From contig WGMS01000009.1 of assembly GCA_016124935.1 (NCBI GenBank), positions 25,113 through 89,112 of the forward strand: 64,000 bases of DNA, written 5' to 3'. The stretch comes from a bacterium (GTDB taxonomy: Bacteria > Cyanobacteriota > Vampirovibrionia > Obscuribacterales > Obscuribacteraceae). Made by a program: the position numbers and the translations under genes. Position 1 is the stretch's first letter, and the number at the start of each line of letters is the position of its first letter. Below, in pieces: positions 10,355 through 18,667 of the stretch. Below the pieces are notes generated by a model. The model searched no databases. It was not told the DNA's origin and saw only the letters and a program-made list of their open reading frames with translations.

Positions 10355-11335
10355 ATGAATCCATTACGAAACCTGATGATTGCCATATCACGAATACCAC
10401 CAGCGATACAGCTTCTGACGATCATAGGCATCGCCGTCGCTGTCACGTTGCTGGTCAACGGTCAGCTTATATCGAAACAGAAAGAATATGACGACAAGAT
10501 GGCCGAAGTCCAGAACAAGCTCAACGGCGTCGACGGAAAAGTGGTCATGATAGCCAAGGACATCCAGGAAGGATCGGTGATTTCATCCAGCTCTCTGGAA
10601 GAAAAGTCCCTGAACATGAACAAGGTGCCACCGGACGCCATTACCTCCACAAGCATGGCCGCCGGACGGGTTGCTAAATACAGCCTCATGGCCGGACAGA
10701 TTCTCTCTCAGCATGATCTGGCTCCTCTGGGAATATCCCTGGGATTCGAGTCACGCTTGCCCAAAGGCATGAGAGCAATAACTTTTGCCATTGACACCAA
10801 TTCCGGTGTCGCCGGCTTCGTCTCGCCCGATAGCCACGTCGATGTGATGAGCATGGTAGGCAGTGGTGCCGAGACACAGGTTGCTCCCATTCTTTCTGAT
10901 GTACCGGTAATCGCCGTCGGTCAGGTCTATGAAAAGACCACCGAAAAGAGTGCTGCCATGCCGGCCAATTCGGTTACTGTGGCAGTCTCACCGGAAGACG
11001 CGCAGAAACTGGTCAAAGCGATAGCCGCAAGCAAGCTCTATCTATCTTTGAGAAATAAAGACGATCATATACCGGTCGCCACTGTCGATGTTACCGCTCT
11101 TTTCGCAAAGGGAAACGGTGAAGGTGGCAATGACAACAATATAGCCAGCTCGGAAAACGGACTGGGCAATATACCGTTGCCACCACCACCGGTTGCAGGA
11201 GAACTGGACAATCCGTCCTTCCCACAACTGCCCGGTCTCGGCACCGCAGAGCCGCCGCCTCCTCCCAATCACCAGATTGAGATGTGGTCGGGCGAGCGCA
11301 AGTCGTTGATAGAACTGCCCACCCGCGGTCAATAA
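10355..11335 (+). CDS. CpaB/RcpC-like SAF-domain protein (Flp/Tad pilus assembly type)
   Basis: 326 residues. One membrane anchor near residues 18-37 (LTIIGIAVAVTLLVNGQ) is followed by a short helical linker and a SAF domain (VVMIAKDIQEGSVISSSSLE, AGRVAKYSLMAGQIL), then an RcpC/CpaB-type beta domain (GMRAITFAIDTNSGVAGFVSPDSHVDVM, VTVAVSPEDAQKLVKA). The C-terminus is Gly/Asn- and Pro-rich, probably flexible. In the family CpaB sits in the periplasm and helps the Flp pilus secretin. No other tad/cpa gene is next to it here, so the pilus role is by homology only. ATG at 10355 with a near-perfect AAGGAGGG 6 bases upstream, suggesting strong translation. Confidence 0.85.
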   Translation: MNPLRNLMIAISRIPPAIQLLTIIGIAVAVTLLVNGQLISKQKEYDDKMAEVQNKLNGVDGKVVMIAKDIQEGSVISSSSLEEKSLNMNKVPPDAITSTSMAAGRVAKYSLMAGQILSQHDLAPLGISLGFESRLPKGMRAITFAIDTNSGVAGFVSPDSHVDVMSMVGSGAETQVAPILSDVPVIAVGQVYEKTTEKSAAMPANSVTVAVSPEDAQKLVKAIAASKLYLSLRNKDDHIPVATVDVTALFAKGNGEGGNDNNIASSENGLGNIPLPPPPVAGELDNPSFPQLPGLGTAEPPPPPNHQIEMWSGERKSLIELPTRGQ

Positions 11336-11412
11336 CCGTGTAAGCATAGCTGTCTCTGCCAGTGCAGTGGAACACCAGGAGGTGAAGTCGGACAACCGGC
11401 TTCATCTTCCGG

Positions 11413-12213
11413 TTATCTGGAGATTTTCTCCAGATCTCGCTTATGATCCTGTTCTCGATTCTTCTTTACAAAAAGTCTGCTATCGTCCCTTTCTTCCGGG
11501 CCGGTTCGATCTTCCCATCCAAGAATCCCCCTGGTCACAAAAAGATAGACCTTTTTGCCGGTGGCCATCCAGATTCTAGTAGGCAGGGCTTTTTTAGCCA
11601 GAACCCCCGCTTCTGCTGCTGTAACAGGAAAGTGGCGACGCTTCAATTTAAGAAGATGTCTGAGATCTTCGCGACAGAGGGTAAGAAACCATTTGCTGCG
11701 CCGGTTGCTGGAACAGAGCGCCAGTTGAAAGTCGACCAGAACCGGCTTCTGGCTGCCTGCCATCCTCAACCAGTTGGCCTGCTTGGCCAGATCGTTATGA
11801 CAGACCCCCTGGCGGCGCATCACCCGCAAAATCGCCTTGGCTTCGTTATAAAACTCTACGGTCAATGGCTCTTCAATCTTGCTCAGGACTTCGGCATCGA
11901 TAAAACCCCTGACATGAAAATCCCGGCCCCGACCGAGCAAAGTGGGAATCTGACCGGTTGCCCGCGCCAGAGGAGCCAGCTTCGTAAGAGCATTCTTTTC
12001 GTTACCGGCAAGAATAAGCGCCAGGGGCCTGGCAATTGGGTTTCTGGTATAGAGTCGCCGGATGGCAGGCTCGCTTTTACCTTCCTCGTGCCAGACACCA
12101 ACCTCTATTTGCCCGAAAACATCCCGTTTCAGTACCTTTTCAGTCTCGAATCGGCCTGGAGCCACTCTTATATCCTCAATCCCGGACTTGCCAACAGGAG
12201 CCCATGATAGCAC
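11413..12213 (-). CDS. Atypical RIO/lipopolysaccharide-kinase-like protein with DFQ motif
   Basis: 266 residues. The catalytic-loop region reads GVCHNDLAKQANWL and the metal-binding region VLVDFQLAL, so DFG is replaced by DFQ and one residue is inserted between the loop Asp and Asn compared with HRDLKPAN. This pattern recurs in a RIO-like / KdkA-like group of bacterial small-molecule or sugar kinases. A clear glycine-rich loop is not seen in the N-terminal 90 residues. The C-terminus is very basic. Start is GTG with only a weak ribosome site. Divergent from the gene at 12277. Substrate unknown: a lipid, sugar or protein kinase are all possible. Confidence 0.7.
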   Translation of the reverse strand: MLSWAPVGKSGIEDIRVAPGRFETEKVLKRDVFGQIEVGVWHEEGKSEPAIRRLYTRNPIARPLALILAGNEKNALTKLAPLARATGQIPTLLGRGRDFHVRGFIDAEVLSKIEEPLTVEFYNEAKAILRVMRRQGVCHNDLAKQANWLRMAGSQKPVLVDFQLALCSSNRRSKWFLTLCREDLRHLLKLKRRHFPVTAAEAGVLAKKALPTRIWMATGKKVYLFVTRGILGWEDRTGPEERDDSRLFVKKNREQDHKRDLEKISR

Positions 12214-12276
12214 CAGCTCTAATCATGCGGATTAAAGACAGATTATCCATCTCCAGAGGGAATATTCTCTATTGAG

Positions 12277-13935
12277 ATGAATACCGAAGAGAGCGAAGCC
12301 ACTAAAGAGACCCTAGTAGAAGCACAAGCTGGCGATACGGCGCTTCCTCAAACAATTGACGAGATTGCCGACAAACAGGAAAAACTGCTTGTCACTCCCA
12401 GAATTGCCTGCGACGCTCCGTCCATCGAGCGCCTGCTAGCCAGACCGGCAGGCCTGACAGGAATTTTCCTGGGTCTGGGCATTTTTTTCGGCTTTCTTTA
12501 CTCCCTTGCAATCAATCCGGCTGAACTCGACTTCATAGACCCGATCTGGCTTTGCTTCTTTCTGCTAGTCATCTTAATAATAATTGGCTATGGCACAACC
12601 CGGCTGGCGGATAGATTCAACTGCCCCGCCCTTCCGGAGTTCCTCGCCGGAGCCTTGTATCCCTACGGCAGAGTCTTATCAATGGTTGGTCTGCCTCTTA
12701 TTGAAGTATTCGTCTGGGACCAGCTTGCCGACGCAGCCAAACTGACTGGCCGATTCGACGATGCCGCCGCCTGCATAGCAAAGCTGCTTTCGTTAGAAAA
12801 ACCGATGGACACCAAATACAAGATTGCAGAGAACGACTATTGCTGGAATCTCATCTTTGACGGCCAGATAGATCGGGCAAAACTCTATGCCGACCACCGC
12901 CTGAACTACTGCCGGAAGCTTATCGGCGATAGCCAGTTTCCAAAGGAGAACGCCCTTTTCGACCTGGCTTTCACAGCCCACTACGCCGCTTCGGTCTATG
13001 AAGCAGCAGGAGACGAGAATAAAGCAAACGCGATACGTGCAGAGGCGTTCGAAAAGGTAAGAAGTGGCAACGGCAGGCGCCTTTCCTATAATCTCGGCTG
13101 CCTGATCAAAGCGGATCTAAATTTCAGCCAGGGCGACTTCGCCTCGGCAGCAGCAATGTATAAGACCTACCTGGATAATCAAAAGCTCCATCCAATGGAA
13201 TCCAATGCCTATAACTCGCTAATCAAAGGAAGAGCATTACTGAGACTGGCTCTATGCAAAGCTCACCAGAATGAGGAAGAAGAGGCGATCAGAATACTGG
13301 CTCTGGCTAAAAAGGATATCTTCAAAGAGCTTTCTCTTGGAAGAAGACTCGAATTCGACCTGGTCTATGAAGAGATAGAAAAAGTTCTCGCCGGGCAAAC
13401 CTCCGAGGGAAGATCTTTGGTCACCATAGATACAGCCGCCATCCGTAAGCCCCGGGGAGAAACCGGCTGCGCTCACGAGAAAGAAGAGTGCTCCTTCAGC
13501 CCCTCTCCTATAAAAATCCTCACCCAATCTAGCATCTGGCTTCTCTCTATGGCGGCAGGCTCGGTGCCGGCTTTATTTGCAACCTTGAAGCATCCGGATC
13601 CGAAAAACATAACATTCACAGCCCTCGTCCTTGCCATAACCCTTATTCTGGTGGCGTGCAAAAACAAAAAGCTTACTGAAACTATTCGAACGGTGAAAGA
13701 GAAAGAGGGTTTCCCGGTCACGGTCAAATTCCATAAACATTGTCTGAACCTGACCGACCTGCAAAGCGGAGAGGATCTCGGTTTCTTCCATATGAACGAG
13801 CATCTGTATGCGGTGCTCAAATCGAGGATTGAAGAAAGTTTTGAGGCCATAGCCTATCGCGATGAGAAAGAGATAAAGGCACTGTCAGCCTTCGGCTATG
13901 CTTCAGCTCTCTCTCGCGCCAAACCTACTTCTTGA
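12277..13935 (+). CDS. Membrane protein with TPR-like middle region
   Basis: 552 residues. Two membrane helices near residues 60-85 and 88-110 (GIFLGLGIFFGFLYSLAI, WLCFFLLVILIIIGYG). A helical-repeat region follows from about 150 to 370, with pairs such as DQLADAAKLTGRFDDAAACI and SQGDFASAAAMYKTYLDNQ typical of TPR-like units. Two further helices lie near 420-470, then a cytoplasmic tail. No enzyme motif. It overlaps the convergent gene at 13925 by 11 bp. Probably a membrane scaffold; no partner can be inferred from neighbours. Confidence 0.7.
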   Translation: MNTEESEATKETLVEAQAGDTALPQTIDEIADKQEKLLVTPRIACDAPSIERLLARPAGLTGIFLGLGIFFGFLYSLAINPAELDFIDPIWLCFFLLVILIIIGYGTTRLADRFNCPALPEFLAGALYPYGRVLSMVGLPLIEVFVWDQLADAAKLTGRFDDAAACIAKLLSLEKPMDTKYKIAENDYCWNLIFDGQIDRAKLYADHRLNYCRKLIGDSQFPKENALFDLAFTAHYAASVYEAAGDENKANAIRAEAFEKVRSGNGRRLSYNLGCLIKADLNFSQGDFASAAAMYKTYLDNQKLHPMESNAYNSLIKGRALLRLALCKAHQNEEEEAIRILALAKKDIFKELSLGRRLEFDLVYEEIEKVLAGQTSEGRSLVTIDTAAIRKPRGETGCAHEKEECSFSPSPIKILTQSSIWLLSMAAGSVPALFATLKHPDPKNITFTALVLAITLILVACKNKKLTETIRTVKEKEGFPVTVKFHKHCLNLTDLQSGEDLGFFHMNEHLYAVLKSRIEESFEAIAYRDEKEIKALSAFGYASALSRAKPTS

Positions 13936-15886
13936 CTAAATCCATCACCGTAGCCCCTTCCCTCACTTTGGCAAGACGCTTCATCGCCTCTTCCGACTGG
14001 AAGAAATGGGGTTTAAGGCGAGCAGGAACCAGGACGTTTCGCCAGAGAAGTTCTCGAATGATAGGCAGATAACTGAGACCGAATTTGCCTACATAGAGCA
14101 TCTCTATATCGAGACCATGGCGCAGATGATCGAGTAAAGATAACAGACCCCGCAAATAGACAACATCCTTGGTGAAGCCACCACCACGGAAGACCCGCAT
14201 GGCGACGGAGAAAGAGATCTCTCTATGCAAATCATACTCTTTGGTGAAATTGCGGAAGACCTCGACAAAAGAAGCCCCCTCCACCAGCCAGTGCACCGCC
14301 ATGACCCGCATGGCAAGCGTCCGCATGCGACGATTGCTCAGACCACCGACCAGATACTCTGATAGCACCGCCAGCGGTTCTTGCAATTCGTCATAGCCTG
14401 GCAGTCCGGCGCTCAGCTGCCTGAAGGGCTGGGCTTTGCCATTATAGTTGGTGAGGATATGGGTGCCGACTTCATGGCTCAACAGAGCCTCTGCCCTACC
14501 CAGAGGAATACGCCGCTCTTTGCCTATTATCAAATTACCCTGGGAGACCAGTACCCCTGGAACATCATCTCGAATAATCACCGCTGACGGCAAATCAGGA
14601 TGATCTTTCTTATAGAAATCAAGCTCTTGCTGGGCGCGGTCGGCAAACTCTTTAGAGCTCAATTGCTTATCGAGGGTCTCATGGGTGCTTACCTCCGGCA
14701 GACTTCGCAAAATTTTGTCCGCGAGAGAAACCAGAGTATCATCAGGTTTTTCATATAGTTGCAAGCTGGAATAGAGAAACTTTCTGGTACCACGTTCGAC
14801 AATCATATTGATACGATGATCGATGTCGAACTGCTGCTCTCTGAACAACTGAGCCAGGGTCGGATCCTCTATCTGCTCCACCCTGGAAGAATAGAGCTTA
14901 CGCTTCAGTAAAACCGGATCGAATGGGGCTGGATGATAGGTAAAATGGGGCTCCTTTTGAAAAAGATTATGCTTGAATTCGTGATAAGCCTCTCCTGTAT
15001 TGGTGGGAGTTACCAATAAAAGAAAGTCGATTTCGTCGGCCACCTCAGAAAGGATTCTATCCACCTGGACCACGGAATGCACCCGGCTGCGTTTTCCCAG
15101 GGCAAGATAACTGGGTGGACAGATGGTGGTTTCGGTTTTGAGAAACTCGAAAAACATTTTCTCCAGACAGTTTGTAAACTGTCTTTGCAAATCCTGCAAC
15201 TCCATGGTGAAATAGTGTTTTTTCTCCAGATCACGATAGACCGGTGAAACTTCCAATCCGACAAGGTCTATACCGACATCTTCAAGCTGCTCTTTAGACA
15301 AAATTTCTTTGAGATTGCCGGGCTTGATCGCTTCGTTGGAGTGCATCGAAACATGAGCACCGGCTCCTTCGAGTTCGACCAGACTCAACTCTTTGGCCAG
15401 GGTCCGGAGATACTCTTTGCCAGCCAGTTCGTGCTCGGCCAGAATCTTGAAACCGGGGTGACGCTGCTCTTTCTCCACATTTATCTTCACTTCCGGCCCG
15501 CTCCAGATCTCGAGCACCATAAAAGCACCATAACTGGCGCGCAATTCGCGAGCCACCGCTTCCACCAGGCGATTTACATCGGCATAGTCCTCTTGATCAG
15601 CAGGAGCAATAAGATAGGAAGATTCACCAAACAAAAGATGATCCGTTCCCCAGTCGGGCAAAAGTTCCGAACTGTTCTCGTTCTCGTTCTCTGTCTCGCC
15701 CTCGCCCTCGCTATCCACATCAAGCCCGGGAAATCTATAGACGATCAAATAGGGAAGCTGCCGGTCGACAAAGATCTCCCCGCTTATGGAAGGCAGCTTC
15801 CGCCTCAATCTGCGACCCTCTTTTAAAGCGTTGCAGACCTCTTCTATGAACCGATCAGAAAAGTTGGATTTAGTATTTTTGGTCAC
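13925..15886 (-). CDS. DUF1704/MATCAP-like zinc peptidase (QEGLA-motif family)
   Basis: 653 residues, soluble. The C-terminal half carries LLSHEVGTHILTNYNGKAQP, an HExxTH zinc site, followed about 25 residues later by ELQEPLAVLSEYLVGG, the family's QEGLA segment (here QEPLA) with a likely third Glu ligand. This matches the DUF1704 family, known in bacteria as 'flavohemoglobin expression-modulating QEGLA motif protein' and in animals as the tubulin carboxypeptidase MATCAP. The N-terminal 250 residues are less typical and include an acidic Glu/Asn run. The catalytic set looks complete, so peptidase activity is plausible, but the bacterial substrate is unknown. Start is GTG; GGAG lies rather far upstream, so the start is uncertain. 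Confidence 0.85.
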   Translation of the reverse strand: MTKNTKSNFSDRFIEEVCNALKEGRRLRRKLPSISGEIFVDRQLPYLIVYRFPGLDVDSEGEGETENENENSSELLPDWGTDHLLFGESSYLIAPADQEDYADVNRLVEAVARELRASYGAFMVLEIWSGPEVKINVEKEQRHPGFKILAEHELAGKEYLRTLAKELSLVELEGAGAHVSMHSNEAIKPGNLKEILSKEQLEDVGIDLVGLEVSPVYRDLEKKHYFTMELQDLQRQFTNCLEKMFFEFLKTETTICPPSYLALGKRSRVHSVVQVDRILSEVADEIDFLLLVTPTNTGEAYHEFKHNLFQKEPHFTYHPAPFDPVLLKRKLYSSRVEQIEDPTLAQLFREQQFDIDHRINMIVERGTRKFLYSSLQLYEKPDDTLVSLADKILRSLPEVSTHETLDKQLSSKEFADRAQQELDFYKKDHPDLPSAVIIRDDVPGVLVSQGNLIIGKERRIPLGRAEALLSHEVGTHILTNYNGKAQPFRQLSAGLPGYDELQEPLAVLSEYLVGGLSNRRMRTLAMRVMAVHWLVEGASFVEVFRNFTKEYDLHREISFSVAMRVFRGGGFTKDVVYLRGLLSLLDHLRHGLDIEMLYVGKFGLSYLPIIRELLWRNVLVPARLKPHFFQSEEAMKRLAKVREGATVMDLVKK

Positions 15887-16021
15887 CGAATTTTATTTGC
15901 ATCTCCTAAGCTAGCGATCAAGACTAACCCGATCTGTGGATGATATAAATCTACCCGGTCACAAGAAAAGATCAGACAGGCAACTCGAAACATCCAAGAG
16001 CCACCGCACTGAGCACGGCCG

Positions 16022-16037
16022 CCCCGGCAAGCCGGGG
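16022..16037. terminator. GC-rich hairpin between convergent/divergent units
   Basis: CCCCGGC-AA-GCCGGGG, a 7-bp perfect stem downstream of mscL. On the plus strand it is followed by CTTTTTAATA about 12 bases later; on the minus strand there is no T run. Possible terminator or RNA-stabilising hairpin. Confidence 0.35.
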
Positions 16038-16105
16038 TCCCAGGATGCTTTTTAATAAACTAGGATCGCGCCACTTGGCATCTTGGGATTTTTCGATAAT
16101 TTTTG

Positions 16106-16531
16106 TCATTTTCTGCTCTTCAGAAGATCGCGAATCTCTTCAAGAAGAATCTCCTGCCGGGGTGGGGCTTCTGGTTCGGCAGACTTTTCGGCTTCTTGCT
16201 TCTTGGCGGTATTGATCATTTTGACCAGCAAAAACACAGAAAACGAGACGATCAGAAAGCTGATCACATGGTTGATGAAAAGACCATAGTTGACCGTGGC
16301 GGCTCCGGCTGCTTTGGCGGCGGCCAGGGATGCATAGCTGCCTTCGCCGAGATTGAAGAAGAGATCGCTGAAATCGACATTGCCCATTGCTTTACCCACC
16401 GGGGGCATGATCAGGTCCTCAACCATGGAAGAGACTATCTTGCCGAAGGCGGCTCCGATAATTATCCCTACCGCCATATCCACAGCGTTGCCTTTGACGG
16501 CGAACTCTTTGAATTCCTGAAGCATTCCCAT
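16106..16531 (-). CDS. mscL: Large-conductance mechanosensitive channel MscL
   Basis: 141 residues with the MscL layout. N-terminal amphipathic start [20 protein letters not shown], then TM1 ([20 protein letters not shown]) with the gate-lining Gly/Ala pattern, the periplasmic [10 protein letters not shown] segment, TM2 ([18 protein letters not shown]), and a C-terminal charged helix [11 protein letters not shown] that bundles in the pentamer. It forms an emergency release pore on sudden osmotic downshift. ATG at 16531 with GGGAGG 9 bases upstream. Monocistronic by position. Confidence 0.97.
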   Translation of the reverse strand: MGMLQEFKEFAVKGNAVDMAVGIIIGAAFGKIVSSMVEDLIMPPVGKAMGNVDFSDLFFNLGEGSYASLAAAKAAGAATVNYGLFINHVISFLIVSFSVFLLVKMINTAKKQEAEKSAEPEAPPRQEILLEEIRDLLKSRK

Positions 16532-16731
16532 GCCTGATTTCCTCCCGATTCTGAAATTGAGAACTATTGAAGCACGGCATGAAAAAAATTGCAGGCGTCC
16601 TTGTTAACTTAATAGAAATGAGAAATGACGCATCATATACGCCACCACAAAACAGAAAAAAAACGGTACGCCCTGGATCTTCCCGGCCCGGCTCTATATA
16701 ATGACCAGAGCCGCAGTTAAGGGGACCACCT

Positions 16732-17796
16732 ATGAAAATCGCCCAGCTCGCCTCATCAGTCGAAAGCGTACCACCAGCCGGCTACGGCGGCACCGAAATC
16801 GTGGTCAATCTTTTGACCGAAGAGCTTGTGGAACAGGGTCACGAAGTCACTCTTTTCGCCTCAGGAGATTCTAAGACCGCTGCCAGACTTGTCAGTATCA
16901 CAGAGCAATCGATGAGGGCGGATCATTCTATTCCCCAGTCCAGATGGGCTGCCTACGACATCAGGACACTCCTCAAGTTGGAGGCGATGCAGGACCAATT
17001 CGACATCATTCACAACCATATGAGCTGGCAGGCCCTGCCTTTTCTGGCTAATTTGAGAAAACCGGTGGTAACCACCAATCACAATCCGATTCGAGACTAC
17101 TGCAAAGACATTTATTTCGCTTATCGAGAGCTGCCTTATGTCTCGATAAGCGACGCCTATCGACGTCTGAATCATCCCAAAGAGATCAACTATATTGGCA
17201 CCGTATACAATGGCATCAACCTGGACGACTATCGCTATCAAAGGGATAAAGAGGGAGAGTATCTGCTTTTTCTCGGGCGTATCTGCCACGACAAAGGTAC
17301 ACGCGAGTCCATCGAAATCGCCCGTGCCCTTGATCTGCCCCTGAAGATCGCCGGCAAAATAGACCGCCGGGATCAAGAATATTTCGACAACGAAGTCAAA
17401 CCCGAACTCGGCAAAAACGGCATCGAATATGTGGGGGAAGTAGATCTGCTCCAGAAGAACGAACTGTATAGAAATGCCATCGCCGTCACCTATCCTATTA
17501 ATTTCGATGAACCTTTCGGTCTGGTCATGGCGGAAGCCATGGCCTGCGGGGTCCCTCTCCTGGCCCTCGAAAGAGGCTCTGTCAAAGAGGTGCTGGAAGA
17601 CGGTCAAACGGCCATAGTCGGCAATTCTGTCCAGGAGCTTATCCGCCGTTTTCCGGAGCTAAAAAAGATCCGCCCGGAAAACTGCAGGAAGCGTGTAGAA
17701 AAGCTCTTCGGCAAAGCGGAGATGGTCAAAAATTATATAAAAATCTACGAGCGGGTTATTGAGATCCAAAACAGCAAAATCGAGCAGAATGCCTGA
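16732..17796 (+). CDS. Glycosyltransferase family 4
   Basis: 354 residues, GT-B fold. The N-terminal acceptor domain begins KIAQLASSVESVPPAGYGGT with the Gly-rich loop, and has HNHMSWQALPF and VTTNHNP. The C-terminal donor domain has YLLFLGRICHDKGT and the GT4 EX7E signature EPFGLVMAEAMACG, which binds the nucleotide sugar. It resembles the group of bacterial GT4 enzymes acting on cell-surface glycans or glycolipids. ATG at 16732 after AAGGGG; a TATAAT box at 16697-16702 could be its -10. No membrane helix. Acceptor and donor sugars cannot be deduced. The next gene is an exported protein of unknown role 39 bp downstream, possibly in the same transcript. Confidence 0.9.
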   Translation: MKIAQLASSVESVPPAGYGGTEIVVNLLTEELVEQGHEVTLFASGDSKTAARLVSITEQSMRADHSIPQSRWAAYDIRTLLKLEAMQDQFDIIHNHMSWQALPFLANLRKPVVTTNHNPIRDYCKDIYFAYRELPYVSISDAYRRLNHPKEINYIGTVYNGINLDDYRYQRDKEGEYLLFLGRICHDKGTRESIEIARALDLPLKIAGKIDRRDQEYFDNEVKPELGKNGIEYVGEVDLLQKNELYRNAIAVTYPINFDEPFGLVMAEAMACGVPLLALERGSVKEVLEDGQTAIVGNSVQELIRRFPELKKIRPENCRKRVEKLFGKAEMVKNYIKIYERVIEIQNSKIEQNA

Positions 17797-17835
17797 GCGG
17801 TCTGTATACTGAATTCGACTTATGGAGTAATAGCG

Positions 17836-18618
17836 ATGATTACATCAAAAGCCGCCCGGCATATTTATCTGGTTCTCCTTCTGAATCTGCTTCTCTGCCT
17901 GGGCGCGCCAAAAGCGGAAGCCGCCGGCACCATCGCCAATATCGACGGGACCTGGGACTCCAAATATGGTGTCATAGAGCTAAAGATGGAAGGTCAGACC
18001 AAAAAAGGCGAAGCCATCGTGAGCGGCAGCTACATAAGCGGCAGCAATGTTGCTCCTATTATCTGGGGACGCCTGGAGAACTCGGTCTTGAAAATAGAGT
18101 ACTACATGAAATGGCAACCGCTGTGGGGCTACGCCGAATTCATCCTGGATGGCAACCAGGGTGTGATGCGGGGCAAGTATTTCCAGACCGGTCAGAGCGG
18201 CGAATGGATACTGAACCGCCGCGGTGGCGGTCCCATCAAATCGAGATCCGACCTCAGAACCATAGCGAATCCTGCCACCGACAGAGCGCCTCGTATCTTT
18301 TCGGTGGAAGGCAAATGGGACTCGACTTTTGGCGAGGTCAATCTAAAAGGCACTTCCCTCGCTGTGGTCAAGCAGCTCAATGGCTCCTTCACAAGACCGG
18401 ATGGGAAAGTGGCAAAGATCACCTTCGGCTCCTTCATGCGCCAGCCCGGCGGCGGTATTCTCAAGATAAATTATGAATGCCCCTGGAACAAGAGCAAGGG
18501 TACGGCACAGTTCAGACCGGATCAGTATATGGGTGGTCGAATGCTGGTCGGTGTCTACAATGAGGGTGGCAAGACCGGTCCATGGATGCTCTGTAGACCG
18601 GCCGACTATAAATTCTAA
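17836..18618 (+). CDS. Exported protein with two tandem homologous domains
   Basis: 260 residues. Signal peptide at residues 1-30 (LVLLLNLLLCLGAPKAEAAG). Two similar beta-rich repeats follow, one starting IDGTWDSKYGVIELK (about residue 36) and one starting VEGKWDSTFGEVNLKG (about residue 157). Each continues with a 'G.Y/F...G...I.WG.L/F' pattern, a 'LKI.Y.....W....G.A.F' strand and a closing G.W.L motif. This looks like an internal duplication. No enzyme motif. ATG at 17836 with GGAG upstream. Follows the GT4 gene closely. Function unknown; the shape suggests a periplasmic or surface lipocalin-like or carbohydrate-binding fold, which is inference. Confidence 0.7.
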   Translation: MITSKAARHIYLVLLLNLLLCLGAPKAEAAGTIANIDGTWDSKYGVIELKMEGQTKKGEAIVSGSYISGSNVAPIIWGRLENSVLKIEYYMKWQPLWGYAEFILDGNQGVMRGKYFQTGQSGEWILNRRGGGPIKSRSDLRTIANPATDRAPRIFSVEGKWDSTFGEVNLKGTSLAVVKQLNGSFTRPDGKVAKITFGSFMRQPGGGILKINYECPWNKSKGTAQFRPDQYMGGRMLVGVYNEGGKTGPWMLCRPADYKF

Positions 18619-18667
18619 GTACTTCTCGACTGAGCTATAATCTACCGACCAAGCAGGAGAGATTCGT

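Noticed and set aside
10173..10355. A 60-codon frame before the CpaB-like gene
   Set aside because: No ribosome site and no recognisable features; it ends at the ribosome-binding area of the next gene.
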